Positions 45,101 to 53,293 of a stretch of 64,000 bases of DNA are shown piece after piece. The notes beneath the pieces are model-generated. The model did not search any database. It was not told the DNA's origin and saw only the letters and a program-made list of their open reading frames with translations. The stretch comes from M3007 sp046329435 (GTDB lineage Bacteria; Bacteroidota; Bacteroidia; Chitinophagales; Saprospiraceae). Within the stretch, counting starts at the first letter, position 1; each line of letters starts with the position of its first letter. The position numbers and the translations under genes were made by a program. The stretch is from positions 532,389 to 596,388 of the forward strand of contig JAXLUR010000004.1 of assembly GCA_046329435.1 (NCBI GenBank), written 5' to 3'.

Positions 45101-48100
45101 GTCGTAGGCGTGGGTGTAAAATAGGTGTACGCCGTTGGGGCACAGCCGCTTGGGCTGGTCAGGGTATTTAAAACCACGTTGGTCATTTCATCTCCCGATC
45201 CGCAACCGCTGGAGTGGGTGGATGCGCAGTAGGAAGAAGGCGCCGGCGTGCTAACCTGTAATTGGGAGTTGCCGCCGGAGCACACAGCCGCGGGTGTGGC
45301 ACTGATGGAAGAAATGACAGGCGAGGGGTTGACCGTCACCGTTACCGTCGCCGTGCCGGTGCATCCTGCCGCATCGGCTCCGGTTACCGTGTAAGTGGTG
45401 GTGGCGGAAGGCGAAGCAATCACGGTTGCCCCGGAGGTCGTATTCAGACCTGTGGCGGGCGACCAGGTGTAGGTGGTCGCGCCCGACGCGGTGAGCGAAA
45501 CATTGGCCCCGTTGCAGATCGTCGGCGCAGGTGGCGTAACTGTCACGGTGGGCGCTGCATTGACAACAACGGCCACTTCATTGGAGGTCGCCGTCATGCC
45601 GGAGTTGTTACAGGTCACCACGCACTGGTAATAATAAGTACCTGGCGTAAGTGCGCCGGTGTTGTAACACGTTGCTCCTGCACAGGAAATATTGGAATAC
45701 GGGCCGCCCATGGTAGCCGAGGATTGCCATTGTAACGTTATCCCTGCATCCGTACTTTGGCCGGAAAGGCAAATCGTGGACGATTGTCCGGAGCAAATCG
45801 GGTTGGGCGTAGCCGTAGCCGTGCCGGCCGTCGGCATACCGGTACAGGCCGTGGCCGCGATGCCGGCGAATTCGTCGGCGCCGATGTCCGGCGTGGTGGC
45901 ATTGCGGGTATCGCCGTCGAAGTCGTCCGTATAACCGGCAATGTTTGCCGCGCCGCTTTCGATCTGGGTAGCGAGGGTCGTATTGATATGAAGGAAACTG
46001 GAGGAGGAGCCGGAGGTGCTGACAAATTTGGGGTCCTCGGTCACAGAAGCCGCATCGCGGGTCGGACCAACGCGGGTTTTAAATGCCGCGAGGGTCTGAT
46101 CCGAGTTCGTGCCATCATAAAAAATCAGGTTGCTTGTACAAGGCCCGCCCGCAAAGAAAAGGTTGTTGTTGGATGTAGAACCATAGGTGGTGAGTGTCGT
46201 TGTCGACCTGCGGAAAGCCACCGTGAGGCCTGTGCCTTTGGCCGTCGAGTTATTGACGAAAATGTTGTTCCGCAAGGTAACCGTCGGGGAGGTGGACATC
46301 GATACGGCCGAGGAACCGAAATTTACACCTGTACTGGTTGCGTTCAGATTAACCGTGTTGTAATAGGCATTGACCGTCGTGCCGCCTGAGATATTCAGGC
46401 CAATCAGAGGGTTGGCGGCGTTGGCGGCAGTCGTGCGCAGGTCGCCGATTAAATTGTTGGTTACTGTATGTAACGTACCCGCCGTTACGGCTATACCATT
46501 TACCGTACCCGACGCATTGCTGTTGGAGAGGTTGTAAATTTTGTTTTTAACAATCGTGCCGCTCGTCGGCGCAGCAGAAGTTATGCCTACGACCAATGAA
46601 GCGCCGGTACTGGAAAGACCATTAATGGTATTACCCGAAACAGTAGCCGCTGTGCCGGAAGAGCCAATATTGATGCCGGTAATAGCACCGCCGCCGGTTA
46701 TATTCGAAATCGTATTGCCGGAAATTGAGTTTCCATTACCCCCCGCGCCGCCGCCAAAGCTGATGCTTATGGCTGTAATGGAGGAGGTACCGCCCGTCCA
46801 GTTGCTGAATGTATTATTGGTATAGTTTTTATTGGCCGTCCCCCCGTCAGAACTGATCCAGCCCGCGATCGTCGTGGCGCCGGTTACCGTGATATTGGAG
46901 AAGTTGTTATTGGCATGATTGATCGTAGCGCCTGAAGTAGAAGATGCACTGGACGTACACAAGGTAATCGTGCCGCCCGCTCCTCCTTTATTAAAGGCCG
47001 TTACAATGGAATTATTGCTAACGGTTTGGGTGCCGGTAGCAGAAACCGTAACGCTGTTGGTGATAAAGGTTACGCTACCGGAGATATTGACATTGAGGTT
47101 GGTAAAGGTGTTGGAGCTGATATTTTGTGAAAGAGTGGCCGCAGTGTTACTGACATAAGTATTACCACCAGTACCAGCCACAGAATAGACGATTCCCTGG
47201 AAATTGTTGGAACTGATTGACAGCGCACAAGTACTTGCTCCGCCCGAATTGGCGATAAAAACGGGTGTTCCCGAGTTGGCAGCGCTAAAAGTAATCGCGC
47301 CTGCCGTTCCGTCGCCAATACTGTTGTTGTTGATGTTGATCGTCGTTACAACCGCGCCTGAATTGGCTATCGCATTGATCGTGCCCGAGGTGGCAGTAGT
47401 TGTATTACCCCGATAAATATTGTTATTGATATTCAAAACGCCGACCGGGTATGCATTCAAAATGCCACTCAAAGGGCTGGTGGAAGATGCCCCGGTGATG
47501 GCGCAGTTGATCACCGAGTTGTTATTGATGTTTAATGTAAAGCCAGCAACTGCTCCGCCGACAAAACTATTCGCCTGTCGAATTGCCTCGAATGTACTAC
47601 TTGTTGCCGCACTGTTCAGCGTCACCGTGTTGTTGGAAACCGTATTGGTAAAGGTTCCCGACGGGGCGCCGGCGGAATAATCGAGGAATATGCCCCGGAA
47701 AGTTGTAACGATAATCCCGGTAGCGCTGGTCAAAGAGTTAAATCTTAAGTTCAGGTTAGTCTGGTGATTGCAGAAGATGCCCCACATCGTACCAGAAACG
47801 GAGACGAATGCTCCGCTGTTAACGGTGCCACTCCCCCAGTTGGTCATGGTGTTGCCCGTGCCGGCAGCCGTGCCGCCGATGTCGTTTCCGGTATCCATGT
47901 TGGCGGCCGTGGCAGATCCAACGAATACGATCCCGTAGTTCACGTTGCTGATCGTATTGCCGTACACTCTGTTGTTGTTGTTGGCGCCACTGGGTGCGGA
48001 AATGTCCGAAGTTGTTGACGGCGTGCCCGCTGCGTGGCGCACGTTGCTGTAAATAGCAAACGAGTTGGCATAATTTCTATTCAGCGAAATCGTATTATTC

Positions 48101-48639
48101 TGAATAGTATTGTTTTGTGCGCCATCCGTAGGGGTAGTACGCAACAAGGCAACTCCCCATTCCGTCATGGTATTGGTCGCTCCCGTTGCCGTCACGGTAT
48201 TGCCCGCGTTTTCCTGCATGGTAAAGTTGGTTATCGTAACCCAGTCAGTACCAATAAGTTTGAAAACAGCATCGATATTACTGCCAGATGTTTGCAGGCC
48301 CGCTGTTATGGTATTGCCATTCCCCTGCAGGGTAATCGGATTGGCCATCGTACCCGTCAACGTCGTAATACTATACCCCCCAACCGGCGCCGTTTGCGGG
48401 TTGCCCGCCAGCAGGTTCAGCGTGACCCCGCCGGCGCCTACCCCCTGGGTATTCAGGTCGGTGATGGCAGCGGCCAGGTCGGTATAATCACCGGGGATGT
48501 TTTTGGTGCCGGTGAGCTGTGCCTGTGCGGCATTCAGTCCGATCAGCATAAATAACGAAGCCAGAAAAGCCGTACGTGAAGGGAGTACGGTGGAGAAAAA
48601 CTGGCAAAAACGCGCGGTTTGGGTGTACAGTTTATTCAT
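41263..48639 (-). CDS. Gene C fragment 1: parallel beta-helix and Ig-like repeat stalk
   Basis: About 2,450 residues after the signal peptide. Residues 25 to about 930 form a right-handed beta-helix-like region with short repeating NNTI/NNNS strands (IQNNTISLNRNYANSFAIYSN, SNNTVTLNSAA, INNNSIGDGTAG), as in pectate-lyase-type folds; no catalytic Asp cluster could be assigned. Then come PKD/Ig-like units, a GEVED-like module (WIDFDKDGTLAASEFLG, GETEDYDVTISGG), a cohesin-like module (43730-44110; LVLTALGPTSANCGDNITFT) and more than ten 80-residue Ig-like repeats (SVSETSGTTNNDGTIC, GGGTYLWSTTETTAAITVSP, TVQQVITVNP). It is an extracellular stalk, probably for adhesion. The last 70 residues are partly out of frame because of base losses in G runs. 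Confidence 0.9.
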   Translation of the reverse strand: MNKLYTQTARFCQFFSTVLPSRTAFLASLFMLIGLNAAQAQLTGTKNIPGDYTDLAAAITDLNTQGVGAGGVTLNLLAGNPQTAPVGGYSITTLTGTMANPITLQGNGNTITAGLQTSGSNIDAVFKLIGTDWVTITNFTMQENAGNTVTATGATNTMTEWGVALLRTTPTDGAQNNTIQNNTISLNRNYANSFAIYSNVRHAAGTPSTTSDISAPSGANNNNRVYGNTISNVNYGIVFVGSATAANMDTGNDIGGTAAGTGNTMTNWGSGTVNSGAFVSVSGTMWGIFCNHQTNLNLRFNSLTSATGIIVTTFRGIFLDYSAGAPSGTFTNTVSNNTVTLNSAATSSTFEAIRQANSFVGGAVAGFTLNINNNSVINCAITGASSTSPLSGILNAYPVGVLNINNNIYRGNTTTATSGTINAIANSGAVVTTININNNSIGDGTAGAITFSAANSGTPVFIANSGGASTCALSISSNNFQGIVYSVAGTGGNTYVSNTAATLSQNISSNTFTNLNVNISGSVTFITNSVTVSATGTQTVSNNSIVTAFNKGGAGGTITLCTSSASSTSGATINHANNNFSNITVTGATTIAGWISSDGGTANKNYTNNTFSNWTGGTSSITAISISFGGGAGGNGNSISGNTISNITGGGAITGINIGSSGTAATVSGNTINGLSSTGASLVVGITSAAPTSGTIVKNKIYNLSNSNASGTVNGIAVTAGTLHTVTNNLIGDLRTTAANAANPLIGLNISGGTTVNAYYNTVNLNATSTGVNFGSSAVSMSTSPTVTLRNNIFVNNSTAKGTGLTVAFRRSTTTLTTYGSTSNNNLFFAGGPCTSNLIFYDGTNSDQTLAAFKTRVGPTRDAASVTEDPKFVSTSGSSSSFLHINTTLATQIESGAANIAGYTDDFDGDTRNATTPDIGADEFAGIAATACTGMPTAGTATATPNPICSGQSSTICLSGQSTDAGITLQWQSSATMGGPYSNISCAGATCYNTGALTPGTYYYQCVVTCNNSGMTATSNEVAVVVNAAPTVTVTPPAPTICNGANVSLTASGATTYTWSPATGLNTTSGATVIASPSATTTYTVTGADAAGCTGTATVTVTVNPSPVISSISATPAAVCSGGNSQLQVSTPAPSSYCASTHSSGCGSGDEMTNVVLNTLTSPSGCAPTAYTYFTPTPTTTLTAGTMYTLSVTFGTDGNQYFGAWIDFDKDGTLAASEFLGASGNAGASGTISISFTVPVTALNGLTRLRIVGGNDSAVTSGQACGASSSSFGETEDYDVTISGGVNQYTYSWSPATFLNNTTIANPLATAVTTTTSYTVTVSGSNGCSTTATQTVTVNTVTAAISVSESSGTPNDGTICSGTSANLTASGGGTYLWSTTETTAAITVSPTMTTTYTVTVTGAGGCTGTASQVITVNPNDVVNAGPDQMTCVNGIVQLAGSFTGSGGGTGVIWTASIPGGSFMPNANTLNAFYTPPSGNTLPITLTLTSNSPTCPASDQMVISYGALPPLVLTALGPTSANCGDNITFTVEATSGYTDISSLQYSVNWNQTQLMYVSHTATPVGGGAPGIGTFNVNSGQLTYAWFDPAGSDGEDLANNTVLLTITMKVLATTGTVSINITGTPTPIEATNAQFCYLTVTPQNNANVTVNPLTASCPADFSVCINAPAFALSGATPIGGTYSGPGVTGNMFNPAAAGAGAKTITYSYTNSNGCTASCTFVITVNPLPAASISVSETSGTTNNDGTICTGASVTLTASGGGTYLWSTTETTAAITVSPTSTTTYTVTVTNLGCSTTVQQVITVNPLPAASISVSETSGTTNNDGTICAGSSATLTATGGGTYLWSTTETTAAITVNPTSTTTYTVTVTLNGCTTTVQQVITVNPLPTASVSVSETSGTTNNDGTICAGSSATLTATGGGTYLWSTTETTAAITVSPTSTTTYTVTVTLNGCSTTVQQVITVTAPTITSTITEPTTCVSNNGSINLTISNGSGSYTFNWSTPNGSGLVNGQEDQNNLSVGTYNVTVTDQTTLCSATASINLVGPGNCGACPVVGSLSSNPVGPVCQNVTVTLTASGLVNMGTTYGIIFKYYTAPASDPYTGGTVIATVPNGSLGGGGTTASTTTSFATANTYYIYAIVTPTPTDMNCRPSATTTLVVNPIPTGSIAVTETSGTTNNDGTICAGSSATLTATGGGTYLWSTTETTAAITVNPTSTTTYTVTVTLNGCTTTVQQVITVNPLPTASISVSETSGTTNNDGTICAGASATLTATGGGTYLWSPGGATTAAITVSPTATTTYTVTVTLNGCTTTVQQVITVNPLPTASISVSETSGTTNNDGTICAGASATLTATGGGTYLWSPGGATTAAITVSPTATTTYTVTVTLNGCTTTVQQVITVNPLPTASISVSETSGTTNNDGTICGRISNADGNRRRHVPVEPGGATTAAITVNPTSTTTYTVTVT
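42770..43490 (-). repeat. Ig-like tandem repeats, cluster 2
   Basis: Three further 80-codon units of the same family, with STTETTAAITV in place of the PGGATTAAITV variant of cluster 1. They are separated from cluster 1 by a different PKD-like module (42170-42760). Confidence 0.8.
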
Positions 48640-49162
48640 TTCCAAGAGTTTACTACGTGCGAAACGGGTATTACAAGCGAGGTGGGTAAGAGTGCTGAAA
48701 CCTCGGGGGATTAAACACGATTTGCCATGCCCGGTGAGGCACGGCATTGGGTTTGGATTCGCCCATGCGGAATCCGAATCAGTTGTTGAGTGCTGACCCT
48801 TTGGTGAAATCCGGAAGTCCTGTCGCAGAAGAAAACTCAACACCGGCATCGCAACGAGAGAAATTGCGGAAAACAAGCGGTGTGAAGGCAGGAAAGCCTG
48901 TGGAAAAAATGGCCAAAGCAGTCATGAGATCACATACGATTAAACGGATTAAACTTTTCGAGCACAAACTTAGGGTATATTCCGATTCATCAAGTGCTTT
49001 TGTGTCAACTATTTGAAAGCCAAAGCTCCCTAACAATTCAATGACAAAAATTGAGCCGAAAACGCGCTGCCGCGGCAGCCGCAACGGGCAGCAAATTCGT
49101 TTGCAATCGCGGAAAATATTGCACACCAATCTGCTGCCCGCCGGCCGGCTGCTACCGGGTCA
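48640..49162. other. Intergenic region between genes D and C
   Basis: 523 bp with no credible gene; a 116-codon minus frame has no recognisable features. A 14-bp palindrome (GCTGCCGCGGCAGC, 49066-49079) lies about 85 bp after the gene D stop and may be part of a weak terminator. The gene C promoter must lie in this interval but is not identified. Confidence 0.5.
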
Positions 49163-52100
49163 TTATTCTTTCGACAGCACCATTTTCTTCGAGCGGGAGC
49201 CGAAGGGTGTGACGAGTTCGTAATACAGGAGGCCTTGTTCGGCCGCGCCGCCGAGGTCGAAACGCAGCTGGTTATAGCCTCGGGTAAAATATCCTTTTTG
49301 CTCTGCGACCAATCGGCCCGAAGCGTCGAAAATGCGGAGCTGGGCTTCGCAATCGGCCGGCAGCACAAAACCGATCAGGGTTTCGTCGCGGAAGGGGTTC
49401 GGGCGGTTTTGCAAGAGACTTAAGCCGGCGTCCGCCAAGGTGTTCACATCCGTGGACAACCCTTCGAACACGAGGCTGACCGTACCCTTGGTGTAGTCGG
49501 CCACATAGGATTCGCAGTCGATAATGGAGGCGTCGAGGCTAAGTACCTCACTGAGCAACACATTGTTTTCCAGCGCCTTGAAGCGCAACTGGAATACTGC
49601 GGCGCCATCGGTCCAGCTCAGGGTTTGGGCCATGGCCAGCACGCTGCGGATTTCGCCGCCAGCCAGGTTCCAGGTACCGAAATTGCCTTGTTGCAACGGA
49701 CCGTTGCTGACCGGAATGATCTCGAGCATTTGCAGTTTTTCCGGATCGAAGCGCAAGGCGAATTGCAAGGCCAGCAGTTCGTCGAAGCCGTAAGCTTTGA
49801 AATCAACCGTAAATTCCTCGCCGGCCTGTACCAGTTGGTCCTGTACCGACCAGATCAGTTCAGGCGCGTCCAGGCTGACGATATTGGCCGGGTTGGCCGT
49901 GTTGTTCACATCACCGAGTTTGCAGCCGATGAAGTCCTGACCCGAAGCGCCGCCGCTGAGGGTGATGCTTTCGGGGAAGCCCCAGGGCGAGGTCGGCACA
50001 GGGAACACGTAGGCTTTCGGTACGAAACGCCAGGTATTGTTGCTGAACCAGTTCTGCGCCACCGGGTTGCCCAGAATGGCCTGGGTAATCAGGTTGGCGT
50101 CGGCGGCCGTCACGGAATTGGTCTTGTTGGCGTCGGCGGCAATCAGCTTGTACGAATCGGTGATCGGGAAGGCCCCGATGACGTGCTGCTGGATGCGCGA
50201 GGCATCGGCCGACGACAGACCATTGATGGCGCCGGGCATGGGTTTGTTTTTCTTCGGCGTCACCACAAAATTGCTGCCCGTGTTGCCGGAAACCATGTAG
50301 GTACCGGGAATGCCCGTGATGTCCACGTCGCTGGCATCGCCCGAGAGCGTGACGGTCACCTCGTTGACGCCGGTCATGGTCGTCAGGCGGTCGCCCTCCC
50401 AGATGATTTTACCGGAAATGTCGTTGCAGCTCACCACTGTGATGACCTGGGTAGCCGTTGCGGAACAATTCGAAGCGTTGGTCACCGTGACGGTATAGGT
50501 GGTCGTAGCCGTCGGATTGACGGTAATGGCTGCCGTCGTGGCGCCGCCGGGGCTCCACAGGTACGTGCCGCCGCCCGAAGCCGTCAAGGTAACGGGATCG
50601 CCGGAGCAGATCGTGCCGTCGTTGTTGGTCAGGCCGGAGGTTTCGCTTACCGCGATGGATGCCGTCGGCAAAGGATCGACGATAATGGCCTGGCTGGTCG
50701 TGGTAGAGCAGTTGTTCGAATTGGTCACCAGCACCATGTATGTGGTTGTCGCCGATGGCGTCACCGTGATGGAAGCCGTGGTTTCCATGGTGCTCCACAG
50801 GTAGGTGCCGCCGCCAGAAGCTGTCAGGGTCACCGTAGCGCCCGCGCAGATCGTGCCGTCGTTATTGGTGGTGCCCGAAGTTTCGGACACCGAAATCGAG
50901 GCCGTCGGAAGCGGGTTCACCGTGATGACAAACGTGCAGAAATTCGAACAACCATTGCCATCGGTGTAGGAATACGTGATCGTATTCGGCCCGATTGCTG
51001 CCGCTGCCGGGTTGAATGTGTTCGAGCTGACACCCGCGCCCGAATAGTTACCGCCAGCAGGCGTACCGCCGCTCAGGGCAAAAGGTGTCGCATCCACACA
51101 CACTGCAAAATCGGCCGGACAAGTTACTGTGATCGGGTTAAGCGCCACCATTGCCGGGGTGGTGTTAACCGTTAACATGCACATCTCGCCGGTCGTGGCC
51201 TCGATGGGCGCAGGCGAACCGGTGATGGCGATGTTCGTATTAACCGAATTGGTCAATACCTTGAACGTCAGGGTTATCAAAGTCGAGCCGTCGGGCAGGC
51301 TTATACCCGTAAAGCTCGAGAAGTCCACCCAGGAATATGTCAGGTTACCCATCGCCGGCGCGACGTTGATTGAAGGCGGGGTCGCACCGATCGTGACAGG
51401 CGTATTGGACAAATATTGCAATTGCGATGGGTTCCAGTTGAGGGAGTATTGCAAAGTAGCCATCTCACTGAACCCGCTGCTGGCCGCCACAGTAACCGTT
51501 ATCACATCGCCGCAAGTGGCGCTCGCCGGCGCATTCACCGCCAGTTCAAGCGGCGGCAAGGCGCCGTAGGTCACCGTCATCTGGTCGCTGGCCGGACATG
51601 GGCCATTGCTGGTCAGGGTAAGCGTAATGGGCAAGGTGTTGCCGCTCGGCGGAGTATAGAAGGCCGTGGGACTGGTCGGGTTGGGGAACTGGGAGAACGA
51701 ACCACCCGCGCCGCCGTCGGACCAGGTGCCACCCGTGGCGCCGCCCGATACGCTGCCGTTGAGGTAAATCACCCCGTCCACACAGGTGCTTTGATCGGGA
51801 CCGGCATTGGCGCCCTCCGTCGGGTTAACTGTTACTACGGCAGAAGTTGTAGAAGAACAACCCAAATCTGTTACCGTCACCGTGTAGGTCGTGGTGCTCG
51901 TCGGGCTGACCGTGATGGCAGCCGTCGTTTCCGTCGTGCTCCACAGGTAGGTGCTGCCACCGGAAGCCGTCAGCAGCGTGTTTTCCCCGATGCAAATACC
52001 GAGGTCGCCGCTGATCATGGCGGCGGGCAGCGGATTCACGGTAATTACCACCTGCGTATTCGACTGGCAGCCATTGCCGTCCGTCACCGTTACCGTGTAG

Positions 52101-53293
52101 GTCGTGGTCGCCGTCGGCGCCACTGTGATAGCAACCGTCGTTTCCGTCGTGTTCCACAGGTAGGTCGTGCCACCCGAGGCAGTCAGCGTTACCGAAGCGC
52201 CCGTACAGATGGTGCCGTCGTTGTTGGCCGCACCCGAAGTTTCCGATACGGCGACCGAAGCCGTAGGCGTCGGGTTGACGAGTACGGTGGCTGTGGCCGG
52301 CGTACCGAGGCAGCCGTTGGCCGTTGCGGTAATGCTGAACGTCACCGTCACCGGCGCATTGGTCGTATTGGTCAGCGTTCCGGCAATCATGTTGCCTATG
52401 CCGGCGCTCCCGATTCCTGTCACCGTGCCCACATTGTCGCGGGTCCAGTCGAATGTCGCTCCTGCAACATTACTGGTCGAGGTGATGGTCGTAATGGCAT
52501 CGCCCGAGCAGATCGTTTGCGCCGCAGGCGTCGGAAGGGCGTCGGGTAACGGATTCACCGTTACGCTCGCGGTAATCGGCGTACCGTAACAGCCGTTGGC
52601 CACGGGCGTGATCGTAAAGGTCACCGTGATCGGCGCGTTCGTGGTATTGAACAGATTACCGGCGATATTGATACCGGCGCCACTCGCCGGAATACCCGTT
52701 ACGGTACCCGTGTTGTCGCGGGTCCATTCAAAGTTCGCCCCGTTGACACTACTGGTCAGAATAATGGTATTGATGGAAGCGCCCGAACAGCTCGATTGCG
52801 AAGCCGGCGTGGCCACCGCGTTCGGCGTGGGGTTCACCGTGATCGTGAAGGTTTGCGAAGCGCCCGTGCAACCATTGGCCACCGGCGTCACCGTGATCGT
52901 AGCCAACACCGGCGTCGTGCCCGTGTTCGTCGCCGTGAAGGCGGCGATATCGCCACTGCCCGAAGCAGCCAGGCCGATGCTCGTATTGTCGTTTGTCCAG
53001 TTGCGAGGAGCCCGCGCAGATCGTGCCGTCGTTATTCGTCGTACCCGGCTTTCCGTCGACGATGCGCCGGTCAGGGAGCAGGATTCACCGTGATGACCTG
53101 TGTACCGTGTCGTGCACCGTTCGGTACCGTCACCGTGTAGGTCGTGGTGCTCGTCGGCGACCGTGATCGCGGCCGTCGTTCCGTGTGCTCCCGGTAGGTG
53201 CCGCCGCCGAGCCGTCAGCGTTGCGAGGAGCCCGCGGTGTGCCGTCGTTGTTGTGTGCGAGGTTTCGCACCAATCGCCGTCGGGACGGTTCAC
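49163..53293 (-). CDS. Gene D fragment 2: PKD/Ig-like, cohesin/dockerin-like, T9SS domain
   Basis: The genuine frame starts near 52998 (NWTNDNTSIGLAASGSGDIA); the first 98 residues from the listed Met are wrong-frame sequence of the indel-rich segment. Order: NPTP-type modules, Ig-like units, PKD-like DAGPDQ-type unit (NAGPDQSTCVDGVIY), cohesin-like module (51180-51560; LELAVNAPASATCGDVIT), Ig-like units, a carboxypeptidase-regulatory-like strand set (CNDISGKIIWEGDRL), dockerin-like pair (50020-50230; LSSADASRIQQHVIG, ADANKTNSVTAADANLI, then NNTWRFVPK), a second cohesin-like module (49440-49860; LLALQFALRFDPEKLQM) and a T9SS domain (NRPNPFRDETLIGFVLP, ending SKKMVLSKE). This T9SS domain differs clearly from those of genes A and C. 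Confidence 0.88.
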   Translation of the reverse strand: MNRPDGDWCETSHTTTTAHRGLLATLTARRRHLPGAHGTTAAITVADEHHDLHGDGTERCTTRYTGHHGESCSLTGASSTESRVRRITTARSARAPRNWTNDNTSIGLAASGSGDIAAFTATNTGTTPVLATITVTPVANGCTGASQTFTITVNPTPNAVATPASQSSCSGASINTIILTSSVNGANFEWTRDNTGTVTGIPASGAGINIAGNLFNTTNAPITVTFTITPVANGCYGTPITASVTVNPLPDALPTPAAQTICSGDAITTITSTSNVAGATFDWTRDNVGTVTGIGSAGIGNMIAGTLTNTTNAPVTVTFSITATANGCLGTPATATVLVNPTPTASVAVSETSGAANNDGTICTGASVTLTASGGTTYLWNTTETTVAITVAPTATTTYTVTVTDGNGCQSNTQVVITVNPLPAAMISGDLGICIGENTLLTASGGSTYLWSTTETTAAITVSPTSTTTYTVTVTDLGCSSTTSAVVTVNPTEGANAGPDQSTCVDGVIYLNGSVSGGATGGTWSDGGAGGSFSQFPNPTSPTAFYTPPSGNTLPITLTLTSNGPCPASDQMTVTYGALPPLELAVNAPASATCGDVITVTVAASSGFSEMATLQYSLNWNPSQLQYLSNTPVTIGATPPSINVAPAMGNLTYSWVDFSSFTGISLPDGSTLITLTFKVLTNSVNTNIAITGSPAPIEATTGEMCMLTVNTTPAMVALNPITVTCPADFAVCVDATPFALSGGTPAGGNYSGAGVSSNTFNPAAAAIGPNTITYSYTDGNGCSNFCTFVITVNPLPTASISVSETSGTTNNDGTICAGATVTLTASGGGTYLWSTMETTASITVTPSATTTYMVLVTNSNNCSTTTSQAIIVDPLPTASIAVSETSGLTNNDGTICSGDPVTLTASGGGTYLWSPGGATTAAITVNPTATTTYTVTVTNASNCSATATQVITVVSCNDISGKIIWEGDRLTTMTGVNEVTVTLSGDASDVDITGIPGTYMVSGNTGSNFVVTPKKNKPMPGAINGLSSADASRIQQHVIGAFPITDSYKLIAADANKTNSVTAADANLITQAILGNPVAQNWFSNNTWRFVPKAYVFPVPTSPWGFPESITLSGGASGQDFIGCKLGDVNNTANPANIVSLDAPELIWSVQDQLVQAGEEFTVDFKAYGFDELLALQFALRFDPEKLQMLEIIPVSNGPLQQGNFGTWNLAGGEIRSVLAMAQTLSWTDGAAVFQLRFKALENNVLLSEVLSLDASIIDCESYVADYTKGTVSLVFEGLSTDVNTLADAGLSLLQNRPNPFRDETLIGFVLPADCEAQLRIFDASGRLVAEQKGYFTRGYNQLRFDLGGAAEQGLLYYELVTPFGSRSKKMVLSKE
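50926..52770 (-). repeat. Clean copy of a 1.8-kb direct repeat in gene D
   Basis: Near-identical to 54541-56370 in the same orientation, offset about 3.6 kb. This copy is open; the other has scattered deletions. Long stretches, for example around GTTAACATGCACATCTCGCC (51175 and 54782), are identical. Confidence 0.9.

Larger units (their letters stand above)
35627..48639 (-). other. Reconstructed giant gene C (beta-helix, Ig-like, cohesin-like, HYR, dockerin-like, T9SS)
   Basis: About 4,330 codons from the ATG at 48639 to a TAA at 35627. The chosen start gives signal peptide FLASLFMLIGLNAAQAQ; the 79 codons upstream are open but lack features. The frame is intact to about 41400. Small deletions then occur in GGGG/GGG runs: at 41337 and 41390, which together restore frame, and near 41263, which breaks it. 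The frame is readable again 41245-39170, then heavily disrupted 35715-39170. The C-terminus matches gene A in module order and almost in DNA. Confidence 0.78.

Noticed and set aside
48779..49129. 116-codon minus-strand frame between genes D and C
   Set aside because: No features or family resemblance; Cys/Phe/Arg-rich composition unlike neighbouring real genes.
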